DNA of 64,000 nucleotides, from NCBI GenBank assembly GCA_033283165.1, contig JAWMQL010000002.1:682001-746000 (forward strand), in the 5' to 3' direction. This DNA is from JAWMQL01 sp033283165. Lineage in GTDB: Bacteria; Pseudomonadota; Gammaproteobacteria; Pseudomonadales; Halieaceae. Both the position numbers and the translations under genes were made by a program. This document shows, in pieces, positions 17,195 to 26,089 of the stretch. How positions within the stretch are numbered: position 1 is the first letter of the stretch; every line of letters begins with the position of its first letter. Below the pieces are notes generated by a model. The model made no database searches and was not told the origin of the DNA. It worked only from the letters and a program-made list of their open reading frames with translations.

Positions 17195-17809
17195 CTATCG
17201 CTCTACTTGAATCTGTAATTTCTGCAACGCCAGGCGCACCCGGGACTTCACCGTCCCGAGGGGCAGATCCAGCTCTTCAGCGGCCTCGGAGTGGGATTTC
17301 CCCTCCAGGTACACCTTGGCCAGAATCTGCGCCTGGTCGGACGGCAGGCTGCGCAACAACTCCCGGACCTTCTCCGCCCCGCGCCGGGCCTGCAGCGCGG
17401 TGAACGGCTGTTCGTCCTCCGGCTCGTCCGGGGCGACGTCCTCTGCCGCCAGCGGCGTGTCGAATTTCTGCAAGCGGCGGAACAGGTCCGTCCGGCAATT
17501 GCGGGCAATCGTATACACCCAGGTGCTGGCTGCCGCTTTTTCCGGGTTGAAAGCGGCGGCCTTCTGCCACACTTTCAACATCACCTCCTGCACCAGCTCG
17601 TCCGCATGGTTGGCGGACAGGGTCGACCCCGACAGGGCAAATGCCTTGATCAGGGGGGCGAAATGCCGGAACAGCCGCGTGAACGCGGCGCGATCACCGC
17701 TGGCTGCTATCAGGCCCAGGCACTCGCTCCACTCATCGGTACGACGACCCCCGCCGCCGTTCCAGACAGTGCCATTATCCACTGTGTTTTCAACCACTTG
17801 TGTGTCCAT
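17195..17809 (-). CDS. rpoE: ECF sigma factor RpoE, ECF11 group
   Basis: 204 residues: region 2 (about 40-105, with HADELVQEVMLKVWQKA and TWVYTIARNCRTDLFRR) and region 4 helix-turn-helix (about 150-200, LYLEGKSHSEAAEELDLPLG-like with GTVKSRVRLALQKL). A ChrR-type anti-sigma gene directly downstream identifies the ECF11 (RpoE-ChrR) group, which answers singlet oxygen. A TGATCC-N18-TATACT promoter lies 21 bases upstream on its strand, implying autoregulation. The N-terminal 30 residues are unusual and the ribosome site is weak, so a later start is possible. Confidence 0.92.
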   Translation of the reverse strand: MDTQVVENTVDNGTVWNGGGGRRTDEWSECLGLIAASGDRAAFTRLFRHFAPLIKAFALSGSTLSANHADELVQEVMLKVWQKAAAFNPEKAAASTWVYTIARNCRTDLFRRLQKFDTPLAAEDVAPDEPEDEQPFTALQARRGAEKVRELLRSLPSDQAQILAKVYLEGKSHSEAAEELDLPLGTVKSRVRLALQKLQIQVER

Positions 17810-17829
17810 TTTGTCGTTGCGTTATGACC

Positions 17830-17859
17830 AGTATACGACCCCGATTGGCAACTGGATCA
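17830..17859 (-). promoter_or_regulatory. ECF11-type promoter of rpoE-chrR
   Basis: On the minus strand TGATCC (17854-17859), an 18-base spacer and TATACT (17830-17835). TGATCC with an 18-base spacer and a TA-starting -10 is the known RpoE(ECF11) recognition pattern. Start of transcription would be near 17823, giving a short leader before rpoE. Confidence 0.8.
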
Positions 17860-17884
17860 AATCACATCTATTTTCTTACTATGC

Positions 17885-17914
17885 TGATCCGTTGACTGGC
17901 GGGGGGCGTACAGC
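17885..17914 (+). promoter_or_regulatory. ECF11-type promoter facing the lipid operon
   Basis: TGATCC at 17885-17890, exactly 18 bases, then TACAGC at 17909-17914. Same -35 and spacing as the rpoE promoter on the other strand; the -10 is weaker. It would drive the FAD oxidoreductase-DUF1365-cfa operon and puts the start site near 17921. Confidence 0.65.
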
Positions 17915-17962
17915 AGCCAAGAGAGGCATTTGCCGCACACTGAACAGGAACGGAATAAGAAT

Positions 17963-19222
17963 TTGGACATCGCAGTGGTTGGATCCGGCATATCCGGGCT
18001 GAGTTGCGCCCATTTCCTGAGCGCCCGCCACCAGGTCACGGTTTTCGAGGCCGGGCCCCGGGTCGGAGGCCACACGGCCACCGTGGACGTGCAGCTCGGG
18101 ACCCGGCGCTACGCCGTCGATACCGGGTTCATCGTCTACAACGACTGGACCTACCCCAACTTCATCCGCCTGCTGGACGAATTGGGCGTATCCACCAAAC
18201 CCACCACCATGGGCTTCAGTGTCCGCGACGAGCACACGGGCCTGGAATACGCCGGGGAGAACCTGAACACCCTGTTCGCCCAGCGCCGCAACCTGCTGTC
18301 ACCCCGCTTTCTCGGCATGCTCAGGGACATCCTGCGCTTCAACCGCGAAAGCATCGCCGACCTGGAACAGGATCGGCTGGACCCGGGTGAGACCCTGGGC
18401 AGCTACCTCGACCGCCGGAACTACGGCGAGGCCTTCAGGCAGCAATACCTGATTCCCATGGGTTCGGCCATCTGGTCTGCGGGCCTGGACAGCATGGAGG
18501 ACTTTCCGCTGGAATTCTTCGTCCGCTTTTTCCGCAACCACGGCCTGCTGTCAGTCAAGAACCGGCCCCAGTGGCGGGTGATCGAAGGCGGCTCCCGGGA
18601 ATACCTGCGCCCCCTGTGCCAGCGTTTCGAACAGCGCATTCGGGTCAATTGTCCCATCCAGGCAATCAGACGCACTCCGGCCGGAGTCACCCTCGGCCTG
18701 CCGGGAGGAGTGGAGGAGCGATTCGACCAGGTGGTTATTGCCTGCCACTCAGACCACGCACTGGCACTGCTTACCGACCCGACCGACGCGGAGCGCGACA
18801 TTCTCGGCGCCCTGCCCTACCAGGCCAACGATGTTGTTTTGCATACAGACACCCGCCTGCTGCCCCGCAACCCGCGCACCTGGTCGAGCTGGAATTACAG
18901 CCTGGGCAACGACCGCCAGCAGGCCGTGCTGACCTACAACATGAACATCCTGCAGGGCATCGATGCGCCAGAGACCTTCTGCGTCACCCTCAATAACAGC
19001 AGTGCAATCAATCCCGGCCGGGTGCTGGGCCGCTTCCGCTACGACCACCCGGTTTTTTCCCTCGCGGGCATTCAGGCACAGCAGCGCTGGGCGGAAATCA
19101 ACGGGGTCAATCGCACCTGGTATTGCGGGGCCTACTGGCACAACGGCTTTCACGAGGATGGGGTGGTCAGCGCCCTGCGGGTTGCCAATGCCCTGCGTGA
19201 AACACAGCGGGAAGCCGCATGA
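17963..19222 (+). CDS. FAD-dependent amine-oxidase-like oxidoreductase (COG2907 type)
   Basis: About 419 residues from TTG 17963. The dinucleotide-binding motif begins at once (DIAVVGSGISGLSCAHFLSA) and is followed by VFEAGPRVGGHT, as in flavin amine oxidases/phytoene-desaturase relatives, with the C-terminal YCGAYWHNGFHEDGVVSA FAD block. TTG 17963 is preferred to TTG 17930 because homologues start directly at this motif, AGGAACGG precedes it, and 17930 sits almost at the predicted start site. This family is regularly found with DUF1365 and a cyclopropane-synthase homologue and is thought to act on membrane fatty acids; the reaction here is unknown. Confidence 0.9.
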   Translation: MDIAVVGSGISGLSCAHFLSARHQVTVFEAGPRVGGHTATVDVQLGTRRYAVDTGFIVYNDWTYPNFIRLLDELGVSTKPTTMGFSVRDEHTGLEYAGENLNTLFAQRRNLLSPRFLGMLRDILRFNRESIADLEQDRLDPGETLGSYLDRRNYGEAFRQQYLIPMGSAIWSAGLDSMEDFPLEFFVRFFRNHGLLSVKNRPQWRVIEGGSREYLRPLCQRFEQRIRVNCPIQAIRRTPAGVTLGLPGGVEERFDQVVIACHSDHALALLTDPTDAERDILGALPYQANDVVLHTDTRLLPRNPRTWSSWNYSLGNDRQQAVLTYNMNILQGIDAPETFCVTLNNSSAINPGRVLGRFRYDHPVFSLAGIQAQQRWAEINGVNRTWYCGAYWHNGFHEDGVVSALRVANALRETQREAA

Positions 19223-19983
19223 AATCCCGCCTGTACCAGGGAACGCTGCGCCATCGGCGCCTGCAACCCCGCCCGCACGCCTTCAGTTACCGGGTTTTCA
19301 TGCCCTATCTTTGCCTGGACGAACTACCGGAACTGCTGGACGGGACTCCTTTCTGGTCCGCCCGCGGCCGGGCCCTGGCCGAATTCCGCCGCAGTGATTT
19401 TCTGGGCGATCCGGCCGTGCCGCTGGCCGAAGCCGTCAGGGCACGTATCTGCGCCGAGGGTTATGCCGCGCCGGCCGGCCCCGTCTACCTGCTGGCCAAC
19501 CTGCGCTACTTTGGCAAGGCGATGAACCCGCTGACCTGCTATTACTGTTTCAACCGCGACGAAAGCCAACTGGAGTACCTGGTGGCTGAGGTCACCAATA
19601 CACCCTGGAATGAACGCCACAGCTACGTGTTGCCCGGCCCCGGTGCCGGCAAATGGCTGCGCACCGAGTTCGCCAAGGAAATGCACGTGTCGCCCTTCAA
19701 CCCCATGAACATGCAGTACCGCTGGCGCAGCAGCCGGCCCGGGGACCAGCTGTCTATTCACCTGGAGAACTGGCAGGACGCGGACAAGATTTTTGACGCC
19801 ACCCTGCAGCTGGAGCAGGAACCGCTGACCGGCTCCAGCCTCAACCGGGCGCTCTGGCGCTATCCTTTTATGTCTGCCAGGGTCGGCGTGGCGATCTATT
19901 GGCAGGCCCTGAAACTGTTCCTGAAGGGGGTGCCCATCCACCCCCATCCGCAATCAAGCGCTACGGGAGTGCATCATGAGTAA
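19219..19983 (+). CDS. DUF1365 family protein
   Basis: 254 residues, start overlapping the previous stop (ATGA). Conserved family features: LYQGTLRHRRLQPRPHAFSY, NPLTCYYCF, VTNTPWNERHSYV and AKEMHVSPFNPMNM. No established activity; co-conservation with the FAD oxidoreductase and the cyclopropane-synthase homologue in ECF11 regulons suggests a step in membrane-lipid modification under oxidative stress. Its last 8 bases overlap the next gene. Confidence 0.9.
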   Translation: MKSRLYQGTLRHRRLQPRPHAFSYRVFMPYLCLDELPELLDGTPFWSARGRALAEFRRSDFLGDPAVPLAEAVRARICAEGYAAPAGPVYLLANLRYFGKAMNPLTCYYCFNRDESQLEYLVAEVTNTPWNERHSYVLPGPGAGKWLRTEFAKEMHVSPFNPMNMQYRWRSSRPGDQLSIHLENWQDADKIFDATLQLEQEPLTGSSLNRALWRYPFMSARVGVAIYWQALKLFLKGVPIHPHPQSSATGVHHE

Positions 19984-21247
19984 TATGAGTGTGGGCCGCT
20001 TGCGGCTGCCTCGAATCGAACTGCCCTTGTTGGGTGACAATCTGGCCCGCCGCCTGCTGCTGCGCGTACTGCAGGGTATCAAGGTGGGCAGTCTGACCAT
20101 CCGCGACGGCGACGAGGTCATCACCCTCGGCTCATCCGACCGACCGGGCGAGCCCCGCGCCGAGGTTGAGGTCCACGACCAACGGGTGTGGAGCCGGGTA
20201 CTTACCGGCGGCACCATTGCCTCCGGGGAGTCCTATATCCGTGGCGAGTGGTCCTCCCCCGACCTGCCGGAGGTCACGCGCCTGTTCTGCGCCAATATGC
20301 AGACGATGGAGGCGATGGAAAAACGCCAGTCCTGGTTGCTGGGCCTCGCCCTGCGCCTGTTGCACGTGCTGAAGCGGAATACCCGCGAGGGATCCCGGCG
20401 CAATATCGCTGCCCACTACGATCTGGGCAATGACTTCTTCCGGCTCTTCCTCGACCCGACAATGATGTACTCGTCGGCCCTGTTCCAGCACGAGGAGGAC
20501 AGCCTGGACGTCGCGTCGACGGCCAAGCTGGAAGAAATATGCCGGCAGCTGGAACTGCGGCCGGAAGACCACCTGCTGGAGATCGGTACCGGCTGGGGCG
20601 GCATGGCTATTTACGCCGCCCGGCAGTACGGCTGCCGGGTCACCACCACCACGATTTCACAGGAGCAGTACCAGTACGCCACAGACAGGGTGCGGGAAGC
20701 GGGACTCGAGCAACAGATCACGGTGTTGTGCGAGGATTACCGCAACCTGGAGGGACAGTTCGACAAGCTGGTGTCCATCGAGATGATCGAGGCGGTAGGA
20801 CACGAGTTCTATCGCGATTACTTCCAGCGCTGCAGCGCCCTGCTGAAAAACCACGGCAGGATGGTGCTGCAGGCCATCACCGTGGCAGACCAGCGCTACG
20901 AGCGGGCGAGGGACACCGTGGATTTCATCAAGCGCTACATTTTCCCCGGCGGCTGCCTGCCATCCATCGCCGTGATCGGCGAACACCTGGCCAGGGATAC
21001 GAACATGCAGATGGTCCACCTGAGGGACATCACAGCAGACTATGCCCTGACCCTGGCTCACTGGCGCCGGCGATTCCTGGCCCAGCTGCCGGAGGTGCGC
21101 GCCCAGGGGTTCGACGAACACTTCGTACGACTGTGGGATTTTTACCTCAGTTATTGTGAGGGCGGCTTCAGGGAGCGCATTATCAGCACGGTGCAACTGG
21201 CCTGTGCCAAGCCGGGCTATCGCTTCAATCATCCGCACCCGGTGTAG
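19976..21247 (+). CDS. cfa: Cyclopropane-fatty-acyl-phospholipid synthase family methyltransferase
   Basis: 423 residues: an N-terminal domain (about 1-135) and a SAM methyltransferase domain with NIAAHYDLGNDFFRLFLD, DHLLEIGTGWGGMAIYAA (motif I), and the active-site region VSIEMIEAVGHEFYRDYF. These enzymes methylenate unsaturated acyl chains of phospholipids in the membrane. In Rhodobacter a homologue is controlled by RpoE-ChrR and is tied to furan-fatty-acid formation; here the divergent rpoE-chrR pair suggests the same control. Whether it makes cyclopropane or another product is open. Its 3' end overlaps the convergent helicase gene by 23 bases. Confidence 0.92.
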   Translation: MSNMSVGRLRLPRIELPLLGDNLARRLLLRVLQGIKVGSLTIRDGDEVITLGSSDRPGEPRAEVEVHDQRVWSRVLTGGTIASGESYIRGEWSSPDLPEVTRLFCANMQTMEAMEKRQSWLLGLALRLLHVLKRNTREGSRRNIAAHYDLGNDFFRLFLDPTMMYSSALFQHEEDSLDVASTAKLEEICRQLELRPEDHLLEIGTGWGGMAIYAARQYGCRVTTTTISQEQYQYATDRVREAGLEQQITVLCEDYRNLEGQFDKLVSIEMIEAVGHEFYRDYFQRCSALLKNHGRMVLQAITVADQRYERARDTVDFIKRYIFPGGCLPSIAVIGEHLARDTNMQMVHLRDITADYALTLAHWRRRFLAQLPEVRAQGFDEHFVRLWDFYLSYCEGGFRERIISTVQLACAKPGYRFNHPHPV

Positions 21248-23528
21248 GGCGCCAGTCCCGGTAACGCCACCAGCGCGGCAGGAGCTGGCGGTAGGCCCGA
21301 TCGGCGTACCGGCTGTCGATCAGCAGGGCCCGGCCGCGGTCTTCCGGGGTGCGTATTACCCGCCCCAGGGCCTGGTCCACTTTCTGCATGCCGGGATACA
21401 GGTAGGCGTACTCGAAGCCGGCCCCATAGCGCTGCTGGTACCACTGGCGCAACTGCTCCGTATCGCGGTTCACCTGCGGCAGACCGACACCGACGATGGC
21501 GACGCTGGCAAGCTGTTCGCCCGGCAGGTCGATGCCCTCGCCAAACACCCCGCCCAGGATGCAGAAAGCGGCCACCCCCCGTTCCCGGGCCAACAGTGTC
21601 AGTAACTCCTGCCGCCCGGCGTCGTCCTGGTCCCGGGCCTGGACCCAGCAGCGCCGGAAGGACAAATCCGGTCGTCCGCGCAGCAGGTCCAGGGTGTCTT
21701 CCAGGTAACGATAGGACGGAAAATACACGATAACGTTATCCCGGTTGCTGCCCAGCCAGTCAGCCAGCAACGCCGCCAGGTCCGGCAGGGAGTGGGACCG
21801 CTGTCGAAAGCGGGTATCCACCCGGTCGGCGATATGGACACAGAGCTGCTCCGGCGCGAACGGCGAATCCAGTCGCCGACACACGGTATCCTCCGGCAGG
21901 CCCAGCGACTGGCGCATCCAGAGGGCGGGGCTGAGGGTGGCGGAGAACGCGGTCAGCGAGTGGAAGGCCGCCCCACGGTCGGCCAGCAGGCGCGCCGGGT
22001 CGAGACAATTCAGCGCCAGCCGCAATCCTTGCGGGCCCCTGCCCCGGTCGAGTTCGAATCGGAATTCCTCCCCCCACTGGTCCAGTACCCGCTGAAACTG
22101 CAGCACCGAAAAGTAGAACTCGCCCAGCGACGGGTGCTGCTGGAACAGGGCGGGCTGCGCCGCCAGTTGCTCGCCCAGGTCAGCCACCAGGCCCTGCAGG
22201 GCACCCTGCAAAGCTGCGGGCACCTCGCGGCGACTGTCCCGCTGCGGCTCCTCCCAGTGTTCTTTCTGGAGAGCCAGCAACTGCCTGTTGAGGCGTTCCA
22301 GGGGGCGCGCCAGTGCCCGGGGCAGGCCGCGCCGGGCGGCCATGAGGTCGGCCTTGGCCAGGCTCGCGCTGTACATGCCACGCGCCCGCCCCGGCAGGTT
22401 GTGGGCTTCATCCAGCAACAGTGACCAGCGGCCGCCGTCGCGCAGCGCCAGGCCGCCAAGCGTCGGGGTCAGGCTGAAGGCGTAGTGGACGTCGGCGATG
22501 ACGATGTCGACCCAGGGCAGCAGGTCCAGGCCCAACTGGTAGGGGCAGATTTCGAAACGCCGCGCCAGCGCCTCGATATCCTCCCTGCGCAGTGCGGGCT
22601 CGGCCAGGGCGGCCTCCAGGGCCTGTTCCAGGCGGTCATAGTAACCCCGGGCGAAGGGACAGTCGTCACCGTGGCAGGCCTTGCCCGGCGAAAAACAGAC
22701 CCGCTCTTTCGCGCTCAGCGTCAACGCCGAGCCGCCATAACCCGCCGCCACGAACCGGGCCAGGGCATCTTCCGCCGCTCGCCGGCCGACGGTTTTGGCA
22801 GTGAGGAACACCACCCGGTCGTGTTTGTCCGCCGCCAGCGCCTTCAGCGCCGGGTACATCACGGCGGCGGTCTTGCCAATGCCGGTGGGCGCCTCCAGCA
22901 TCAGGCGGCCGCCCTGGTCTATGCATTTGTAGACCAGTTCCGCCATGTCCCGCTGCCCGGGGCGGAACGATCCCAGCGGAAAAGACAACTCCGCCAGGCT
23001 GTGGTCGCGCCGTTCACGACGGGCGGCGAGCAGGGCCAGCCAGCGGGCAAACCGGTCCATGGCCCCGGCCAGGAATCCGGCCAGTTCCTCCGCTCCCAGC
23101 CAGCGTTCCTGCGGCTGTTCCTCGCCGGAATCGACGTTGTACCAGGTCAGCCGCACGGTCAGGCCCTCGCGGGCTTCCTCGCGACAGATCAGGGCCGCGT
23201 ACAGGGTCGCCTGGGCCAGGTGCAGGCGGCTGACGGCCGCGGGGATGGCCTGGAAGTCGCAGCGGCAGGTCTTGATTTCCTCCAGCAGGCCCTGCTGCGG
23301 ATGGTAGCCGTCGGCCCTGCCGCGCAGGCGCAGGCTCACCCCGTCCCGGGCCAGGTCCAGCGCCACCGGGTATTCGGGGCGGTAGCCCGGGTCGCGGCGG
23401 CGATACAGCGCCTGGTGGCCGGCGATACCCTCTACTGCGCTGGGCGAGGGAGTAAAGCGGTGATCGATATCGCCGCTGCGAAAACAGAACCGGGCGAGAT
23501 CGCGCACCGCCACACTGATTTCAGTCAT
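21225..23528 (-). CDS. Rad3/DinG-type DNA helicase with N-terminal Cas4-like nuclease motif
   Basis: 767 residues from ATG 23528, which overlaps the upstream nuclease gene by 8 bases. Residues about 60-150 carry a PD-(D/E)xK pattern: LRGRADGY (Asp), LLEEIKT (Glu-x-Lys) and HLAQATLYAAL (QxxxY), as in Cas4/RecB nucleases. The helicase follows: Walker A APTGIGKTAA, four cysteines of an XPD-like iron-sulfur domain (CFSPGKACHGDDC and later FEICPYQ), DEAH box LLDEAHNLPG and motif VI QALGRVIRTPEDRGRA. A 5'-3' helicase role in repair of blocked DNA is inferred from the family and the FAN1-like neighbour. Confidence 0.88.
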   Translation of the reverse strand: MTEISVAVRDLARFCFRSGDIDHRFTPSPSAVEGIAGHQALYRRRDPGYRPEYPVALDLARDGVSLRLRGRADGYHPQQGLLEEIKTCRCDFQAIPAAVSRLHLAQATLYAALICREEAREGLTVRLTWYNVDSGEEQPQERWLGAEELAGFLAGAMDRFARWLALLAARRERRDHSLAELSFPLGSFRPGQRDMAELVYKCIDQGGRLMLEAPTGIGKTAAVMYPALKALAADKHDRVVFLTAKTVGRRAAEDALARFVAAGYGGSALTLSAKERVCFSPGKACHGDDCPFARGYYDRLEQALEAALAEPALRREDIEALARRFEICPYQLGLDLLPWVDIVIADVHYAFSLTPTLGGLALRDGGRWSLLLDEAHNLPGRARGMYSASLAKADLMAARRGLPRALARPLERLNRQLLALQKEHWEEPQRDSRREVPAALQGALQGLVADLGEQLAAQPALFQQHPSLGEFYFSVLQFQRVLDQWGEEFRFELDRGRGPQGLRLALNCLDPARLLADRGAAFHSLTAFSATLSPALWMRQSLGLPEDTVCRRLDSPFAPEQLCVHIADRVDTRFRQRSHSLPDLAALLADWLGSNRDNVIVYFPSYRYLEDTLDLLRGRPDLSFRRCWVQARDQDDAGRQELLTLLARERGVAAFCILGGVFGEGIDLPGEQLASVAIVGVGLPQVNRDTEQLRQWYQQRYGAGFEYAYLYPGMQKVDQALGRVIRTPEDRGRALLIDSRYADRAYRQLLPRWWRYRDWRPTPGADD

Positions 23529-25194
23529 CCAGCCACTCCACCCGGGCCACGGCAGAGGGTATGCCCACCTGCTGGAAAAAGCGCAGCCAGTGTCGCTGGC
23601 CGTCCTGCAGGGTGTCACCGGGGCCCTTCACCTCGATCAGGGCATAATCCCCGGGTTTATCGTTGAACGCCACCAGGTCCGGGAAGCCGGCGCGGTTGTG
23701 TCGGGGGTCGAACAGGATACGGCGCCAGATGGCCAGCAGGTGCCCGGCCGGAATGATGTGCAGAGCCCGCAACAGCAGGTCCTCGTCCAGCAGGTTCCAG
23801 TTCACCCACTGGTTCTGGTAGCCGTGGCAGCGCCGGAATGCGTCCCGCAGCACCGGCTCCAGGGGACCTGCTGCCAGCTCCGCCAGCCGCCGCGTGAGCC
23901 GTTCTTCTCGGCGGCCGGCAAATTCCCGCTGAAACATATCCGCCGGCCCGCGCTGGAACGGGTGATGGAATACACCCGGCACGGGGGCGAATATCTCGTC
24001 CCAGAGGGCGAGCCCGAACAGGCCGCACATGAGACCGTTTTCCACGTAGTGCACACTGTGCCAGCGCTCCAGCAGGACCGCCGCCGCAGCGCGCTCCACC
24101 CCTTCATCACCGTTGGCGACCCGCAACTGCAGCGTCGGGAAGTCGTCCCGGGACCGCGGTGCTGCCGTTCTCCCCAGTTTGCGGGACAGGCGCGGCCTCA
24201 TCCGGGCGGCCGCCTCCCGCTCCGCCTCACACCAGGGCTGCTCGCGAATCTCGTCACACAGCGCCAGCGCCCGCTCAAACTGCGTCAGGTTCTCCAGCAC
24301 CCGGGCCCGCCGCTCCCTGGCCGGGTGCAGCCCGGAACACTGGTACAGCGCCAGGGCCAGTTCGTACTCGCCGTCGCGCTCCAGTTCCCGCGCCAGCCGA
24401 TTCAGAGACCGTTGCCAGCGCCGCAGGCTGGAACCGTACACGGGCTGTCGGGCCAGCATTTCCCGCGCCAGCTGCGGCAAACCAGCGCGCTCACCGGCGT
24501 CCAGCTGTTCGCGCAGCCGATCGCGCCAGTCCCCCAGCTGACGGTATTCCTCCACCGCTTCGCGGCAACTGAACAGCCGCTGCTCCACCTTCAGGCTGTA
24601 GGGGTAATAGCGCTGGATACCCAGGTCGCTCAGCACGAATTCGTTCAGACCCTGGCTGCGGTTACCGAAGAACAGGAGCTGCATCAGGGCCACGTGACTG
24701 GTGCCCGTTGGACCGACCACCCGCTCCCCGTTACGGGTCGTGAGCTGCGCCAGGCGGTCACGGTCGGCCAGCGGCAGTTGCTCCAGCCGCGCCAGCAACT
24801 CAGCCTTGGGGCAGTTGGCCCCCGCCCCGCGCAGGGGCTGGAAGGCCGCGAGCAGGTCCGCCCGGGTAAACAGGCGTCCCAGTTCCGGCACCGGCAGCTC
24901 CCTGGCCTCGTCCAGCAGGCCCGTCTCCGCCAGCTCCGCCAACGGGCTGTCAAGCCGACCAATTTCGGGGTAATTGAGCCGCGACACCCGGAACCAGGGC
25001 CCCACTCGCGACACCAGCCGCACGTACAGGCACTGTGCTGCTTCCCCCAGCTGGCTGCGAAAGCGTTCCAGCCAGTCCCGCTCGGCAGGTGACAGCAGGT
25101 CGCCATACCGGTCTTCCACCGTGGCGCACAGGGTCAGGAAGTTGTCCCGGTAATAGCGCGGCGCCAGTGGCGCCGGGGCATCACTCGCTGGCAC
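23521..25194 (-). CDS. FAN1-like VRR-NUC structure-specific nuclease
   Basis: 557 residues, the size of the Pseudomonas FAN1 homologue. N-terminal helical DNA-binding part (about 1-210, incl. RVGPWFRVSRLNYPEI), TPR-like middle (about 260-370) and C-terminal VRR-NUC domain with the catalytic series: QNQWVNWNLLDEDLLL, AGFPDLVAFN (PD) and ALIEVKGPGD (ExK). FAN1 nucleases cut 5' flaps and unhook interstrand crosslinks. It overlaps the EamA gene upstream by 14 bases and the helicase downstream by 8. Confidence 0.92.
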   Translation of the reverse strand: MPASDAPAPLAPRYYRDNFLTLCATVEDRYGDLLSPAERDWLERFRSQLGEAAQCLYVRLVSRVGPWFRVSRLNYPEIGRLDSPLAELAETGLLDEARELPVPELGRLFTRADLLAAFQPLRGAGANCPKAELLARLEQLPLADRDRLAQLTTRNGERVVGPTGTSHVALMQLLFFGNRSQGLNEFVLSDLGIQRYYPYSLKVEQRLFSCREAVEEYRQLGDWRDRLREQLDAGERAGLPQLAREMLARQPVYGSSLRRWQRSLNRLARELERDGEYELALALYQCSGLHPARERRARVLENLTQFERALALCDEIREQPWCEAEREAAARMRPRLSRKLGRTAAPRSRDDFPTLQLRVANGDEGVERAAAAVLLERWHSVHYVENGLMCGLFGLALWDEIFAPVPGVFHHPFQRGPADMFQREFAGRREERLTRRLAELAAGPLEPVLRDAFRRCHGYQNQWVNWNLLDEDLLLRALHIIPAGHLLAIWRRILFDPRHNRAGFPDLVAFNDKPGDYALIEVKGPGDTLQDGQRHWLRFFQQVGIPSAVARVEWLDD

Positions 25195-26089
25195 GCAGGG
25201 CTCCCCCGGCCCGCGGGGACTGGCGCTGCTGCAACAGGATGGCGGGAATGATCAGGGCCAGTCCCGCCAGGGTTGCGGGGTGGATGGCTTCACCGAGCAC
25301 GGTGGCAATCAGCACCAGGGACAGCAGGGGCGAAAGAAATATCAGGTTGCCGATCCGCGACACCGAACTGCTCAGGCGCAGGGCGCTGGACCACAGCACA
25401 AAGGTGATACCCATCTCGAACAGGCCGATGTAGGCGGCGCCCGCCAGGCCCTGCCAGGGCAGCGGCCAGGGGCTGGAGAACAGCACACAAAGCGACATGG
25501 CCAGCGGCGCCGCGAGGCAGAAGTTGAGACACAGCGAGGCCACCGGGTCGCGGTGGTTGCGGGTCGACACGATCCAGTACAGGGCCCAGATAACCGTACT
25601 GAGCAGGGCGTACAGCAGGCCCTCGACACTGGCGAAGGCCAGGGTGGCCAACTGCCCCCGGGTCGCAATCAGCACCACACCGCCATAAGCCAGCGCGGTG
25701 GCCAACAGGTCGCGGCCACTGAGCTTCTGCCCCAGCAGCGGCACCGACAGCAGGGCCAGGGTAATCGCCCAGGTGTAGTTGATGGTCTGGGCCTGCTGTG
25801 CCGGTAACAGTTCGTAGGCGCGGAACAGCACCAGGTAATAGATCACCGGGTTGGTCACGCCCATCAGCAGGAAATAGCCCGGGGACTCGCGCATATAGCG
25901 ACCGAGCAGGTGCCCGCGCCCGGTCAGCAGGCAGCACAGCATCAGCGTCAGCGCCGAACCCAGGGCAGCCCATGCCAGCATCTGCAGCAGGTCCAGGTGG
26001 CGCAGGGTCAACTTGAAGGCCGTGGCCACCGTGGACCACAGGAGAATCGCCGCCAGCCCCAGCAGCAGGGCCCGCCGGTCATTGCCCAA
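25181..26089 (-). CDS. EamA/DMT-family transporter
   Basis: 302 residues with ten predicted membrane helices arranged as two EamA repeats (about 5-140 and 155-290), e.g. LLLGLAAILLWSTVATAFK and LIFLSPLLSLVLIATVLGEA, the glutamate before helix ends being typical. These permeases export amino acids or other metabolites; substrate unknown. It overlaps the dehydrogenase gene (11 bases) and the nuclease gene (14 bases). Confidence 0.9.
   Translation of the reverse strand: MGNDRRALLLGLAAILLWSTVATAFKLTLRHLDLLQMLAWAALGSALTLMLCCLLTGRGHLLGRYMRESPGYFLLMGVTNPVIYYLVLFRAYELLPAQQAQTINYTWAITLALLSVPLLGQKLSGRDLLATALAYGGVVLIATRGQLATLAFASVEGLLYALLSTVIWALYWIVSTRNHRDPVASLCLNFCLAAPLAMSLCVLFSSPWPLPWQGLAGAAYIGLFEMGITFVLWSSALRLSSSVSRIGNLIFLSPLLSLVLIATVLGEAIHPATLAGLALIIPAILLQQRQSPRAGGALRASE

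Noticed and set aside
23590..25092. 500-codon plus-strand frame opposite the FAN1-like gene
   Set aside because: No family features; mirrored frames are common in high-GC genes, and the minus-strand nuclease has all motifs.
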